From positions 1,984,001 to 2,048,000 of the forward strand of contig NZ_CP108393.1 of the NCBI RefSeq assembly GCF_035961655.1: a stretch of DNA of 64,000 nucleotides, in the 5' to 3' direction. Below are positions 10,149-18,655 of the stretch, piece by piece. Below the pieces are notes generated by a model, which made no database searches, was not told the origin of the DNA, and worked only from the letters and a program-made list of their open reading frames with translations. Position numbers and translations under genes: made by a program. Numbering within the stretch: position 1 is the first letter of the stretch; each line of letters begins with the position of its first letter. The stretch comes from Streptomyces sp. NBC_01317 (GTDB lineage Bacteria > Actinomycetota > Actinomycetes > Streptomycetales > Streptomycetaceae).

Positions 10149-11374
10149 TGGGAACTCCCTGGATCTGTAACGGATTTCGGGGCGGCGTGCGCCCTGTCAC
10201 GCGCGGCGAACCGCTCGGCGTCCTTGCGGGACGCCTGGACGCGGCGGTGCTCCTGGCCGCGGCTGAGCCGGCCGGAGTTACGGCCGCCGATCACCCGCGC
10301 GAGGATGAACAGCAGCAGGACCAGGGTCATGAGGGCCGCCGCCGTGCCGAAACCCCGGGCGATCATGGTGGGTTCCGGCGACTTGACGAACTCGAAGACG
10401 GCCAGCGGGAGCGAGACCTGCGGCCCGTTGAAGGGGTTCGCGTTCAACTCGGCGGTGAATCCGGCCGTCAGCAGCACCGGGGAGGTCTCCCCGACGCCCC
10501 GCGCCGTACCGAGGATCACCGCCGTGGTCAGTCCGGACCGGGTGGTGGGCAGGACCACGTGCCACACCGTGCGCCAGCGCGACGTACCAAGGGCGTACGA
10601 CGCCTCGCGCAGGGTGCCGGGGACGAGCCGGATGACCACGTCGGAGGCCCGGATGATGATCGGCAGCATCATCACCGCGAGCGCGAGCGAGGCCGCGAAC
10701 CCGGACCGGCCGAGGCCGAGCGTCAGGATCACCGTGGCGTAGATGAAAAGGCCGGCGACGATCGACGGCAGCGCGGTCATCGCCTCCACCACCGTCCTGA
10801 CCAGCCGGGCGAACCGTCCGGGCACCTCGTTGAGGAAGACCGCGCAGACCAGGCCGACGGGGACGGTGAAGGCGAGCGCCAGCGCGATCTGCTCCAGCGT
10901 CCCGACGACCGCGTGCAGGACGCCCCCGGCGGACAGGGGGTCGAGCGGGCCCGCCGTGCGCATGTCCTCGGTGTAGAAGTTCAGGTGCGGCAGCGCCTCC
11001 CGGCCCTCGAAGAGGGTGTAGACGACCACGAACACCAGCGCCACGAGCATGAGCAGCGCGAGGCTCTGGATCACCACCCCGGCCACCTTGTCGCGGACGG
11101 CGGGTCCCGACTCGTCGAACGACACGAGGAGCGCGTACACGCCGAGGAACAGGAGGTACGCGACCACGACGAAGCCCACGAGGCCGTTGAAGGGCAGCAG
11201 CCGGGTGAAGAGCAGGCCGGTGAGCGCGAACGACGCGGCGGCGGCCCCCACCAGCGCGTACACATCACTGCCGCGCGTCAGTGAGGTGTCACGGCGGCGC
11301 TCGCCCAACGGGTCGGCGGGCGGCGGGCGTTCGGCGGCCAGGGTGGTGCGCGGGCGCGGAGGTGCTGTGGTCAT
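10145..11374 (-). CDS. pstA: Phosphate ABC transporter permease PstA
   Basis: 409 residues, an inner-membrane permease with several membrane helices. The ABC permease loop is visible as ASYALGTSRWRTVWHVVLPTTRSGL, which contacts PstB. It has a long hydrophilic N-terminus (about 45 residues) and a C-terminal cytoplasmic extension of about 60 residues (GRNSGRLSRGQEHRRVQASR) that most PstA proteins lack. It lies 12 bases after pstC and overlaps pstS by four bases. Confidence 0.93.
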   Translation of the reverse strand: MTTAPPRPRTTLAAERPPPADPLGERRRDTSLTRGSDVYALVGAAAASFALTGLLFTRLLPFNGLVGFVVVAYLLFLGVYALLVSFDESGPAVRDKVAGVVIQSLALLMLVALVFVVVYTLFEGREALPHLNFYTEDMRTAGPLDPLSAGGVLHAVVGTLEQIALALAFTVPVGLVCAVFLNEVPGRFARLVRTVVEAMTALPSIVAGLFIYATVILTLGLGRSGFAASLALAVMMLPIIIRASDVVIRLVPGTLREASYALGTSRWRTVWHVVLPTTRSGLTTAVILGTARGVGETSPVLLTAGFTAELNANPFNGPQVSLPLAVFEFVKSPEPTMIARGFGTAAALMTLVLLLFILARVIGGRNSGRLSRGQEHRRVQASRKDAERFAARDRAHAAPKSVTDPGSSQ

Positions 11375-11386
11375 GACGGGGATTCC

Positions 11387-12397
11387 CTACTCGCTCGCCG
11401 CGCCGGAGCGGCTGCGGGCGACGATGGAGGACGCGGCGAAGTTGACGACGAGGGTCATCAGGAAGAGCGCCAGGCCGGCTGCCATCAGCGCGGACATGCC
11501 GAACTCGCTGGCTTCTCCGTACCGCAGGGCGATCAGTGAGGAGATCGAGCTGGTGCCGCTCTGGAGCACGTGCCACTGGATGTCGAAGATCGGCGAGATG
11601 ACGAGATAGACACCGATGGTCTCGCCGAGCGCCCGGCCGAGCCCGAGCATGGTCCCGCCGATCATGCCGCCCTTGCCGAACGGCAGGACGACGCTGCGGA
11701 TCATGCCCCAGCGGGTGGCGCCGAGCGCGTACGAACCCTCCCGCTCGCCCACCGGGGCCTGCGAGAACACCTCACGCATCACCGAGCAGACGATGGGCGC
11801 GACCATGAGCGCGACCACGATGCCGGCGATCAGGGTGGAGGAGGCGTAGACGGTCGCGTTGGCGAGCGGGTCGCGCGGGTCGGCGCCGTCGACGGCGAAG
11901 AACGGGATCCAGCCGAAGTACGTGGAGATCCAGCGGGCCGTGCCGAGGACCTGGTTCTGGAAGAAGAACAGCCCCCACAGCCCGTAGACCACGGAGGGCA
12001 CGGCGGCCATCAGGTCGACCACACCGATGAGGGTCTGCCGGATGCGGGGCGGGGCGTACTCCGAGATGTAGAGCGCGCCCCCCACCGCGAGCGGTACGGC
12101 GACCAGGATCGCCACCAGGGCGATGAGGACTGTTCCCACCAGCACGGCCGCGATGCCGAAGCGCCCGGCGTCCGGCTCCCAGGTCTCGGTGGTCAGGAAG
12201 GACCAGCCGGCCCGGGAGAGCGCCTGCCAGGCGCGGTAGAGCAGGAAGCCGCCGACCAGGAGCATCACGGCGAGCACAAATCCGCCGCCGGAGCGGGCGA
12301 CACCACGGAAGATCCGGTCCGGCAGCCCTGGGTCCGCGAACAGGCGTCTGGGCCCTTCGGACCCCTCCCCGGGGCGCACTTCGATGTGTGTCGTCAC
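11387..12397 (-). CDS. pstC: Phosphate ABC transporter permease PstC
   Basis: About 336 residues. A cytoplasmic N-terminus precedes the first helix (FVLAVMLLVGGFLLYRAW), and the permease loop is GSYALGATRWGMIRSVVLPFG. It pairs with PstA to form the phosphate channel. A GTG at 12397 has GAGG nine bases upstream. An in-frame GTG at 12406 is too close to that site but is an alternative. It is the first gene of the cluster, so the promoter and any PhoP control should lie between 12400 and 12475. Confidence 0.93.
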   Translation of the reverse strand: MTTHIEVRPGEGSEGPRRLFADPGLPDRIFRGVARSGGGFVLAVMLLVGGFLLYRAWQALSRAGWSFLTTETWEPDAGRFGIAAVLVGTVLIALVAILVAVPLAVGGALYISEYAPPRIRQTLIGVVDLMAAVPSVVYGLWGLFFFQNQVLGTARWISTYFGWIPFFAVDGADPRDPLANATVYASSTLIAGIVVALMVAPIVCSVMREVFSQAPVGEREGSYALGATRWGMIRSVVLPFGKGGMIGGTMLGLGRALGETIGVYLVISPIFDIQWHVLQSGTSSISSLIALRYGEASEFGMSALMAAGLALFLMTLVVNFAASSIVARSRSGAASE

Positions 12398-12427
12398 ACC
12401 GGTCACCCTCGGGGCGCGTCATTGACA

Positions 12428-12449
12428 CGTGTGCTCAGGTGTGTGAACG
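12428..12449 (-). promoter_or_regulatory. Candidate PHO box upstream of pstC
   Basis: On the minus strand two adjacent 11-base units read CGTTCACACAC and CTGAGCACACG. The first fits the GTTCAYC-type unit bound by Streptomyces PhoP and the second is a weak copy. The position, about 30-50 bases before pstC, is right for phosphate control. The match is imperfect, so this is a candidate only. Confidence 0.35.
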
Positions 12450-12475
12450 AGGTGTGCCCTAGGGGCAACTTCCGT

Positions 12476-12892
12476 TCATCTCTGACACTTTGCCTCCCCC
12501 GACTCCTTTAAATCTGCCAACTCCTGTTTCAGAGCGGCGAATTGCCCGAGCAGCCCGACGAACCGGCCCAGCGCCGCCCGGCAGGTGGAGTACCTCTCGT
12601 ACGTACGTGAGGACGCCGCGACGGCCGTTCCGTCGGGCATGCGTAACCACCAGGCCCACCCGTCACCGCCCGGTCCGTGATGAACGCCTCCGGCCGCCTT
12701 GTCCGCCTGGGCGCACATCTCGCCGAACGCCCGCGCGCAGGCCCGGCTGTCCGTGAAGCTGGCCGCGGACACCCCGACCACCCGGCCGTTGTGCGCGATG
12801 AGCCGCCAGCCGAACCCGCCCGCCGGATCGGTGTCGATCTGACACCGCGCCCCGCCCACGGCGGCTCTGCCTAACTCGTCCGATCGCTTCAT
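12476..12892 (-). CDS. Small protein with two DUF1508/YegP-like repeats
   Basis: 138 residues with two related segments: GWRLIAHNGRVVGVSAASF at about 28-46 and WAWWLRMPDGTAVAASSRTY at about 79-98. Each is followed by a helix rich in Cys/Ala/Phe. This is the pattern of the DUF1508 (YegP) fold, two beta-beta-alpha units of unknown function sometimes linked to stress. A Leu/Gln-rich tail follows. It lies upstream of and in the same direction as pstC, but the spacing of about 80 bases and the candidate PHO box suggest a separate promoter for the transport genes. Confidence 0.75.
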   Translation of the reverse strand: MKRSDELGRAAVGGARCQIDTDPAGGFGWRLIAHNGRVVGVSAASFTDSRACARAFGEMCAQADKAAGGVHHGPGGDGWAWWLRMPDGTAVAASSRTYERYSTCRAALGRFVGLLGQFAALKQELADLKESGEAKCQR

Positions 12893-13090
12893 GACCTTCA
12901 GCTCCCCCCGCCCTTCCCGGGGTTGGGAACGGCAGGAGCAACTTATTGAGACGAGCGGGACAGTTGCGGTTTCAATCGATCACCGGCCGAACACTTCACT
13001 CGAATGTTGCCCCTATGTCCCCATGCGGACTCCTGACGCCGGGCCGGGGAACGTCCCGGAGGGGCGGCCCCACCGGCGAATCCGCCCTCG

Positions 13091-13912
13091 TCAGCGTCGG
13101 TTCGGCGAAGACTCCCGCCGGCCCTCCGGCCGCCCCTTGCCGTTCTCGGGGCGCCGGGTGAGCACGAGCGGGCCGGTCTCGGTGATGGCGACGGTGTGTT
13201 CGGAGTGAGCGGTGCGCGAGCCGTCGGCCGAGCGGATCGTCCAGCCGTCCGGGTCATAGACGATCTTGTTGGTGCCGGCCGCGAACCAGGGCTCGATCGC
13301 GAGCGTCAGGCCGGGCCGCAGCTTCCAACCACGGCCTGGCCGGCCGTCGTTGGGAATGTGCAGGTCCTCGTGCATCGTGCGGCCGATACCGTGACCGCCG
13401 AACTCCAGGTTGACCGGGTACCCGTACGACGCGGCGACCCCGCCGATGGCCGCCGAGATGTCCCCGAGCCGGTTGCCCGGCCGCGCGACCTCGATCGCGG
13501 CTTCCAGGGCGACCTCGGTGGCCTCGATCAGCCGCAGATCCCCGGCGGCCGGGGTGCCGACGACGACGGAGTGGGCCGAGTCCGCGGCCCAGCCGTCGAC
13601 ACGTACCGCCATGTCCATGGTCAGAAGGTCCCCGTCGCGCAGCTTGTAGCTGTGGGGCAGTCCGTGCAGGACGGCGTCGTTGACCGAGAGGCACACCACG
13701 TTACGGAACGGGCCCTTGCCGAACGAGGGCGCGTAGTCCCAGTAGCAGGACTCCGCGCCGCGCTCCTTGATCCGGCGGCGGGCGTGATGCTCCAGGTCCA
13801 GCAGGTTGACCCCCACGGCGGCCAGGTCACCCAGCTCGGCCAGCACCTGGCCGAGGAACTGTCCAGTGACATGCATGCGCTCGATGTCTTGGGGAGATTT
13901 GAGCTCGATCAC
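13091..13912 (-). CDS. map: Type I methionine aminopeptidase
   Basis: 273 residues from the GTG at 13912 (preceded by GAGG). A longer in-frame extension to 14140 is low-complexity and overlaps the divergent regulator. The protein removes the initiator Met from nascent proteins. All five metal ligands appear: the Asp pair in TMDMAVRVDGWAADSAH, His in GGHGIGRTMHEDLH, Glu in LAIEPWF and Glu in AHSEHTVAI. It is probably a second, non-housekeeping copy, since it is unlinked to secY/adk and sits opposite a small XRE regulator with a shared palindrome. Confidence 0.9.
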   Translation of the reverse strand: MIELKSPQDIERMHVTGQFLGQVLAELGDLAAVGVNLLDLEHHARRRIKERGAESCYWDYAPSFGKGPFRNVVCLSVNDAVLHGLPHSYKLRDGDLLTMDMAVRVDGWAADSAHSVVVGTPAAGDLRLIEATEVALEAAIEVARPGNRLGDISAAIGGVAASYGYPVNLEFGGHGIGRTMHEDLHIPNDGRPGRGWKLRPGLTLAIEPWFAAGTNKIVYDPDGWTIRSADGSRTAHSEHTVAITETGPLVLTRRPENGKGRPEGRRESSPNRR

Positions 13913-13950
13913 TGCATTCCTCGATTTCTCCGGGGCACCCTCCGGCCCAC

Positions 13951-13974
13951 TGGCAGGTATATTTATACCAGCCA
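13951..13974. promoter_or_regulatory. Palindrome between map and the XRE regulator
   Basis: A 24-base inverted repeat with core GGTATA-TT-TATACC and outer arms TGGC/GCCA (10 of 12 pairs match). It is strikingly AT-rich for this genome and lies midway between the two divergent starts. A likely operator for the adjacent XRE protein, covering both promoters. Confidence 0.6.
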
Positions 13975-14019
13975 GGGAGGATGGTTGCCGCCACACACCC
14001 GCCCACCTAGCATGAGCGC

Positions 14020-14286
14020 ATGGTTCGCTACCCGCTCGCCCCCGAACAGATCGAGGCGGGCCGACGCCTCGGAGCGGCGTTGCGCGCCGCCCGAGCCGGA
14101 CGCAGCCCCGTCGAAGTGGCCCTGGCGGCGGAGATCTCACCGGAGACCCTCCGCAAGATCGAAACGGGCCGCCTGCCGACCCCCGCGTTCGGCACGATCG
14201 TCCGCCTCAGCGAGGTTCTGGACGTACCCCTGTCGGACCTCGCCCTCGTCTGGCGCACCGACCCCGCCCTGAGCGAGGCGTCCTAG
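14020..14286 (+). CDS. Small XRE-family DNA-binding regulator
   Basis: 88 residues, nearly all a Cro/CI helix-turn-helix: LGAALRAARAGRSPVEVALA, then AEISPETLRKIETGRLPTPA as turn and recognition helix. No effector domain is present. It is divergent from map, with a 107-base shared intergenic region carrying an AT-rich palindrome, so it probably regulates itself and map. Confidence 0.85.
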   Translation: MVRYPLAPEQIEAGRRLGAALRAARAGRSPVEVALAAEISPETLRKIETGRLPTPAFGTIVRLSEVLDVPLSDLALVWRTDPALSEAS

Positions 14287-14306
14287 AACCCTTCGCCCCG
14301 CGGTGC

Positions 14307-14840
14307 CTACGACGGGGCGCACACCATGAGGTAGCCGTCGACGCGTGTGATCTTGTCCGAGTCGGGGGCGTCGGGCAGGGGACGGCCGAGGTCGCGGGCG
14401 CGGACCTCCCCGATCCACCGGTCGTGCTGGTACTCATGGTTGATGATCGTGGTCAGCAGGTGCCCGGCCACGACGGCGAGCTGCCGGGGTGCGCCGACCC
14501 GGCCCTCGCTGATGTCCGTCATACGGCGGTGGACGCTCTCGGCGACGGCGGCGCGGAACGCGGACAGCCTTTCCAGTTCCGGCAGTTGTCCCCGGCCACG
14601 CTCGGGAGTCGCCGAATCCATCAGCGCGTCCAGCGCCGGGTCTGGACTCGGTTCCGCGGCGGTCAGGTTGCGGACCATGAAGTGGGCGACGTGGGCCTGG
14701 TGTCCTACGTGCCATCCGATGGCGCTGGAGTCGTCGTGCGGGCGCCACAGCACTTCGTCCGGGGCGAGATCGGTCCACAGCTGGTCGGTGTAGGCGCGGG
14801 CGCGGTCGTACTCACGCAGCAGCTCTTCGATGTCGAACAT
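14307..14840 (-). CDS. DinB-family metal-binding protein
   Basis: 177 residues from the ATG at 14840 (MFDIEELLREYDRARAYTDQ). The DinB/YfiT four-helix fold is indicated by the His-containing motifs GWHVGHQAHVAHF (about 51-63) and NHEYQHDRW near 145-153, which supply the metal triad. Members use bacillithiol or mycothiol, or are stress-induced thiol-S-transferases; the exact reaction here is unknown. It is divergent from the TetR gene at 14962, with a palindrome between them. Confidence 0.75.
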   Translation of the reverse strand: MFDIEELLREYDRARAYTDQLWTDLAPDEVLWRPHDDSSAIGWHVGHQAHVAHFMVRNLTAAEPSPDPALDALMDSATPERGRGQLPELERLSAFRAAVAESVHRRMTDISEGRVGAPRQLAVVAGHLLTTIINHEYQHDRWIGEVRARDLGRPLPDAPDSDKITRVDGYLMVCAPS

Positions 14841-14934
14841 GGCGGTCGGTCTGCCTTTCGGACGGCGGTGGTGGACGGGCCGACGGCGTGCGTGCCGCGA
14901 AGAACGGCGGCGCCCGCGCGCTCCACTTGTCGAT

Positions 14935-14952
14935 CTACCTTCTGGTAGGTAG
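14935..14952. promoter_or_regulatory. TetR operator between dinB-like and tetR genes
   Basis: CTACCTTCTGGTAGGTAG: arms CTACCT and AGGTAG around six bases, ten bases before the tetR start. A close relative (14 of 18 identical) lies at 16645-16662 before the SDR gene, so one regulator may bind both. Confidence 0.7.
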
Positions 14953-14961
14953 CGTAACCGT

Positions 14962-15570
14962 ATGAGTACGATGACGCGCACACAGCTTCTCGACGCCGCC
15001 ACGTCCGTGGTGCGGCGGCGGGGCTACGCCGCGTTCAGCTACGCGGATCTCGCGGAGGCGGTCGGGATCAGGAAGCCGAGCGTCCACCATCACTTTCCGA
15101 CGAAGGCGGATCTGGCTCTGGAGATGGTGTCGCGGTACAGCGGCGACTTCATGGCCCGGCTGCGGTCGGCGCAGCAGGGGTCCGTGGAACAGCGGTCCGC
15201 CGGGCAGGGCGGACCGGGCGCCGTGAGACTGCTGGAGTTCTACGCGGGTCTGTACCGCGAAGGACTGGAGGACGGTCAGGCGTGCTTGTGCGCGACGCTG
15301 GCGGCGGAGGCGGAAGCGGTCCCGGAGGAGGCCCGCCGGGCCGTGGCGCGGTTCTTCGCCGCGAACGTCGACTGGCTGACCGGTCTCGTCGCCCAGGGCA
15401 TCGCGTCCGGCGAGCTGGCGGCGATCCCGGATCCCGGGCAGGCGGCGCGCGGATTCCTCTCGGCGGTGCAGGGAGCGATGTTCACGGCCCGCGCCCTGGG
15501 TGACGTGTCCTACTTCGACGGTGTCGCCGCCTCGGCCGTCGAGGGGTTGCGTCCGCGCGCGGCGCACTGA
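14962..15570 (+). CDS. TetR-family transcriptional regulator
   Basis: 202 residues. The N-terminal helix-turn-helix reads TQLLDAATSVVRRRGYAAFS, then YADLAEAVGIRKPSVHHHFP and TKADLALEMV. The C-terminal ligand domain belongs to the TetR_C group often seen with detoxification genes (ACLCATLAAEAEAVPEEARR). It is divergent from the DinB gene and upstream of LysR and SDR genes. It probably represses its own promoter, the DinB gene and the SDR through the palindromes at 14935 and 16645. Confidence 0.9.
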   Translation: MSTMTRTQLLDAATSVVRRRGYAAFSYADLAEAVGIRKPSVHHHFPTKADLALEMVSRYSGDFMARLRSAQQGSVEQRSAGQGGPGAVRLLEFYAGLYREGLEDGQACLCATLAAEAEAVPEEARRAVARFFAANVDWLTGLVAQGIASGELAAIPDPGQAARGFLSAVQGAMFTARALGDVSYFDGVAASAVEGLRPRAAH

Positions 15571-15642
15571 CGGAGCACGGAGCGGCGGAGCGTAGAGGCC
15601 GGCGGAGCGGAGAGGGCGGGGAACGGAGAGGGTGGCGGTGCC

Positions 15643-16563
15643 GTGAACATCGAAGGACTGCGGTACGCGCGAGCGGTCTCCCAGACCAAGTCGTTCAGCG
15701 CCGCCGCCCGCGCCTACGGAGTGACCCAGCCCGCGCTGTCCAACGGGATCGCGCGCCTGGAGGAGGAGTGGGGTCTGAAGCTGTTCGACCGGTCCCCGCG
15801 CGGGGTCAGGCCCACCGCGCACGGGGCGCGGATCCTGCCGCTGGTGGAGCGGGCTCTGTCCGCCTTGGACTCCGTCAGCGCGGAGGCCCGGCGTCTGGCG
15901 GACCCGGCGCCGGAGACCATCCGCGTGGGCGTCTCACCGCTGATCGGACCGGACCTCGTCGCCCGCGCCTTCGACGCGGCCCGCGCCCTCGGCCCGCCGC
16001 GCGCCGTGGTCCTGCGGGAGGCCGACAGGGAGGACCTGGAAGCCGGTCTGACGGCCGGGGACCTGGACGTCGTCCTGATCCCCGCGGTGCGGCCGATGCC
16101 ACGGTTCCAGCACCGGGTCGTCCACCGCGAGCCGGTCGTAGTCGTCGACCCCTCCGCCACGATCGCGGACACGCCGCTGGAACTGGAAGCCGCGGCGGAC
16201 GCGTCGTACATCCTCGTGCCCGACACCTGCGGACTGACGGCCTTCACCACCGCGCTCTTCCACGACCGGGGCCTGCCCCTGCGCCGCTATCCCGGCGAGG
16301 CGTCGGACTACCGGGTGCTGGAGGAATGGGCCGGCCTCGGCCTGGGCGCCGCCCTGCTCCCCGCGTCGAAGGTCTCCGGTACGCATGCCTCGTGCCGGCC
16401 GCTGGTGCGCTCCGGCCGGCCCGTGGAGATCCGGTACGAAGCCGTGTGGAGCCGCGACACACCGCTGAGCGCCGACCTCGCGCGGCTCGTCTCCCTGCTC
16501 GCCACCGAACCGGCCCCGCCGGACCTGCCGCCCCCGCCCCTCAGCCCGCCTCTCGGCCAGTAG
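15643..16563 (+). CDS. LysR-family transcriptional regulator
   Basis: 306 residues from the GTG at 15643. The winged helix-turn-helix occupies residues 1-60 (SFSAAARAYGVTQPALSNGI, then LEEEWGLKLFDRSPRGVRPT). A periplasmic-binding-like effector domain follows (IRVGVSPLIGPDLV; DLDVVLIPAVRPMP). It lies between tetR and the SDR gene in the same direction, with room for its own promoter. Target and effector are unknown. Confidence 0.9.
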   Translation: MNIEGLRYARAVSQTKSFSAAARAYGVTQPALSNGIARLEEEWGLKLFDRSPRGVRPTAHGARILPLVERALSALDSVSAEARRLADPAPETIRVGVSPLIGPDLVARAFDAARALGPPRAVVLREADREDLEAGLTAGDLDVVLIPAVRPMPRFQHRVVHREPVVVVDPSATIADTPLELEAAADASYILVPDTCGLTAFTTALFHDRGLPLRRYPGEASDYRVLEEWAGLGLGAALLPASKVSGTHASCRPLVRSGRPVEIRYEAVWSRDTPLSADLARLVSLLATEPAPPDLPPPPLSPPLGQ

Positions 16564-16644
16564 CAGCCGCTATGGCCCCATCACCGAGGAGCGTCTACCC
16601 GAGCGGACACGGACGACGTAGCGTCGAGACGTACCGCCCGGCAC

Positions 16645-16662
16645 CTACCAACTAGTAGATAG
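16645..16662. promoter_or_regulatory. TetR-like operator before the SDR gene
   Basis: CTACCAACTAGTAGATAG, 14 of 18 bases identical to the site at 14935-14952. It lies 8 bases before the SDR start codon, overlapping the region expected to hold the promoter or the ribosome site. It supports a regulon of DinB, TetR and SDR. Confidence 0.6.
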
Positions 16663-16670
16663 AGAGAATC

Positions 16671-17444
16671 ATGAGCCAGGACTTCGGCGGCAAGAAGCTC
16701 ATCGTGATCGGCGGCACCAGTGGCATGGGGCTGGAGGCGGCGCGCCTCGTGATGCTGGAAGGCGGCACGGCCGTCGTCGTCGGCCGCGACCCCCAGGTGG
16801 CGGCCTCGGCCGCCCGGGTGCTGGAGAAGCTCGGCACGGTGGACACCCTCACGGCCGACCTCACCCGGACAGAGGACGTCCACGCCCTCCGCGAGCGGCT
16901 GACCCAGGAGCACGCCGACGCGGAGCTGCTGGTGAACGCGGCCGGTGTCTTCACCCCGAAGCCCTTCTGGGAGCACACGGAGGAGGACTACGACCGCTAC
17001 CACGCCTTCAGCAAGGCGGCGTTCCTGCTCACCCAGACCGTCACCGCGAACATGGCGGAGACCGGTGCCGGGGGCGCCGTCGTCAACATCGGTTCCATGT
17101 GGGCCCATCAGGCCGTCGCGGCCACCCCGTCCTCCGCCTACTCCATGGCCAAGGCCGGTCTCCACGCGCTCACCCAGCACCTGGCCATGGAACTCGCCCC
17201 GCACCACATCCGCGTCAACGCGGTGGCGCCGGCCGTCGTCAGGACCCCCATCTACGAGGCGTTCATCGCCAAGGACCAACTGGACGAGGTACTGGACTCG
17301 TTCGACGCCTTCCACCCCGCCGGCCGCACCGGAACACCGACCGACGTCGCTGCCACCATCCGTTTCCTCCTCTCCCCTCACGCGGCCTGGGTCACCGGCG
17401 CCGTCTGGAACGTGGACGGCGGCGTGATGGCCGGACGCAACTGA
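16671..17444 (+). CDS. Short-chain dehydrogenase/reductase (classical SDR)
   Basis: 257 residues. A Rossmann NAD(P) site is GGTSGMG at about 14-20, the structural NAAG motif is at about 88-91, and the catalytic motif is YSMAK with upstream Ser (NIGSMWAHQ). The end ([17 protein letters not shown]) is typical of full-length SDRs. It reduces or oxidises an unknown alcohol or ketone in the cytoplasm. Control by the nearby TetR is suggested by the operator just before the gene. An OsmC remnant follows. Confidence 0.9.
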   Translation: MSQDFGGKKLIVIGGTSGMGLEAARLVMLEGGTAVVVGRDPQVAASAARVLEKLGTVDTLTADLTRTEDVHALRERLTQEHADAELLVNAAGVFTPKPFWEHTEEDYDRYHAFSKAAFLLTQTVTANMAETGAGGAVVNIGSMWAHQAVAATPSSAYSMAKAGLHALTQHLAMELAPHHIRVNAVAPAVVRTPIYEAFIAKDQLDEVLDSFDAFHPAGRTGTPTDVAATIRFLLSPHAAWVTGAVWNVDGGVMAGRN

Positions 17445-17489
17445 CGTACGGGCCCGTTGCCGCCCCCGCCCCACGACCCTGAACGGAAG

Positions 17490-17664
17490 ATTCGTACGGC
17501 ACTCCTCAACGGTGTCAGCACCACCGCCCTCCAGAACACGGTCGAAGCGATACAGAGCGACCGGGCCCTCGGCCACGTGACCTCACCGCCAACGCGGCCG
17601 CGCGCGGCATCGAACTGCGCGGATTCCGGGTGCACTTGGAGTCCGACTTCAGCCTGAGCGGCTT
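17490..17664 (+). pseudogene. Remnant of an OsmC-family peroxidase gene
   Basis: One frame reads ALLNGVSTTALQNTVEAIQS, like the start of OsmC-type proteins. After about 17580 a different frame reads TANAAARGIELRGFRVHLES, then DFSLSGF, like the OsmC ANxAAARGxxL helix and the strand after it. The middle of the domain, including the first catalytic Cys region, is missing and the frame changes, so this is a deleted and frameshifted copy. No other gene explains the stretch. Confidence 0.5.
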
Positions 17665-17710
17665 CCGACACCCTGACGCGGAGTGTGGAAGTGACCACCC
17701 ATCTGACCTC

Positions 17711-18655
17711 CTACTCCGCGGCGGAAGCCACGGACGACGACTCGGCCGACCCGGCCGAAGGGCACGAGTCTCCCGGCCGACAGTCGGCGCGGAGCGTCTC
17801 GCGGAGGAGTTCGCCGAAGCGGGCGGGGTGGGTGGTCAGCCCGATGTGGCCGCCGGGGAAGTGCACGAGGTCCGTGCCGAGGCGGTCGGCCAGGAGTGCG
17901 GCCGGGCGGTACGCCAGTTCGCCGCGCGAGTCCTCGCCCGCGGCGAGTACGAGCTGGTCCGACAGCGCCTCCAACCGGTCCACGTCCGGGGTGTAGGACA
18001 TGAAGGCGGGAACGATGCGCCCGACGAAGTAGGGCAGTCCGGCCATCGTCTGTTCGGCCCTCGCCGCCGCCTGCGGCGGAAGCTCGACCTCGGCCTTGAC
18101 CTGCACCTCGGCCTCCGCCTCGCCCTCCGCCTTCGGCTCGGCGGCGTCGCCGTCCCCCTTCAACCCCGCCGCGAACACGGCCATCGCCGGCATGAGCCCT
18201 TCCGTACGGAGCGTCTCCCCCACCCGCGCGAGCAGCCGGCGATGCTCGGCCGCGTCCGGCAGGACCATCACCACCGGAGGCTCGTGCACGACGACCCGTT
18301 CGACGCGTTCGGGACGGGTGGTCAGCAGGTGCAGGGCGGCGATCCCGCCCGAGCTGGCGCCGAAGACCCGGGCGGGCTCACCGGGCGACAGCAGTTCCAG
18401 CAGCCGATACGCGTCGTCGGCGTGCTCGGCCACACTCTGCCCGGCCTCGGGGTCGTCCAGCGTGCTCCGGGCCATGCCGCGCGGATCGTACGTGGCGACG
18501 GTGTATTCGCCGGCGAGACCGGCGGCCAGGTCACCGAGGGAGGCCGCGCCGCCCGTCCCGCCGGGGATCAGCAGCAGAAACGGCCCGTGGCCACGGACTT
18601 CGTAGTGCAGAGTCGCGCCGTTCACACGCAGGCTGCCGACGGTCGGGGCGGTCAT
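17711..18655 (-). CDS. Alpha/beta hydrolase
   Basis: 314 residues from the ATG at 18655. The oxyanion region is LLLIPGGTGGAASL, and the nucleophile elbow is GASSGG (about residue 113) rather than GxSxGG. The catalytic His is in FPGGHIGLTTHP. An insert of repeated Glu/Ala/Lys dipeptides (about 185-215, AEPKAEGEAEAEVQVKAEVE) forms an unusual low-complexity lid. The gene overlaps the upstream TetR stop by four bases (ATGA), so the pair is translated together and the regulator probably controls the hydrolase. Confidence 0.85.
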   Translation of the reverse strand: MTAPTVGSLRVNGATLHYEVRGHGPFLLLIPGGTGGAASLGDLAAGLAGEYTVATYDPRGMARSTLDDPEAGQSVAEHADDAYRLLELLSPGEPARVFGASSGGIAALHLLTTRPERVERVVVHEPPVVMVLPDAAEHRRLLARVGETLRTEGLMPAMAVFAAGLKGDGDAAEPKAEGEAEAEVQVKAEVELPPQAAARAEQTMAGLPYFVGRIVPAFMSYTPDVDRLEALSDQLVLAAGEDSRGELAYRPAALLADRLGTDLVHFPGGHIGLTTHPARFGELLRETLRADCRPGDSCPSAGSAESSSVASAAE

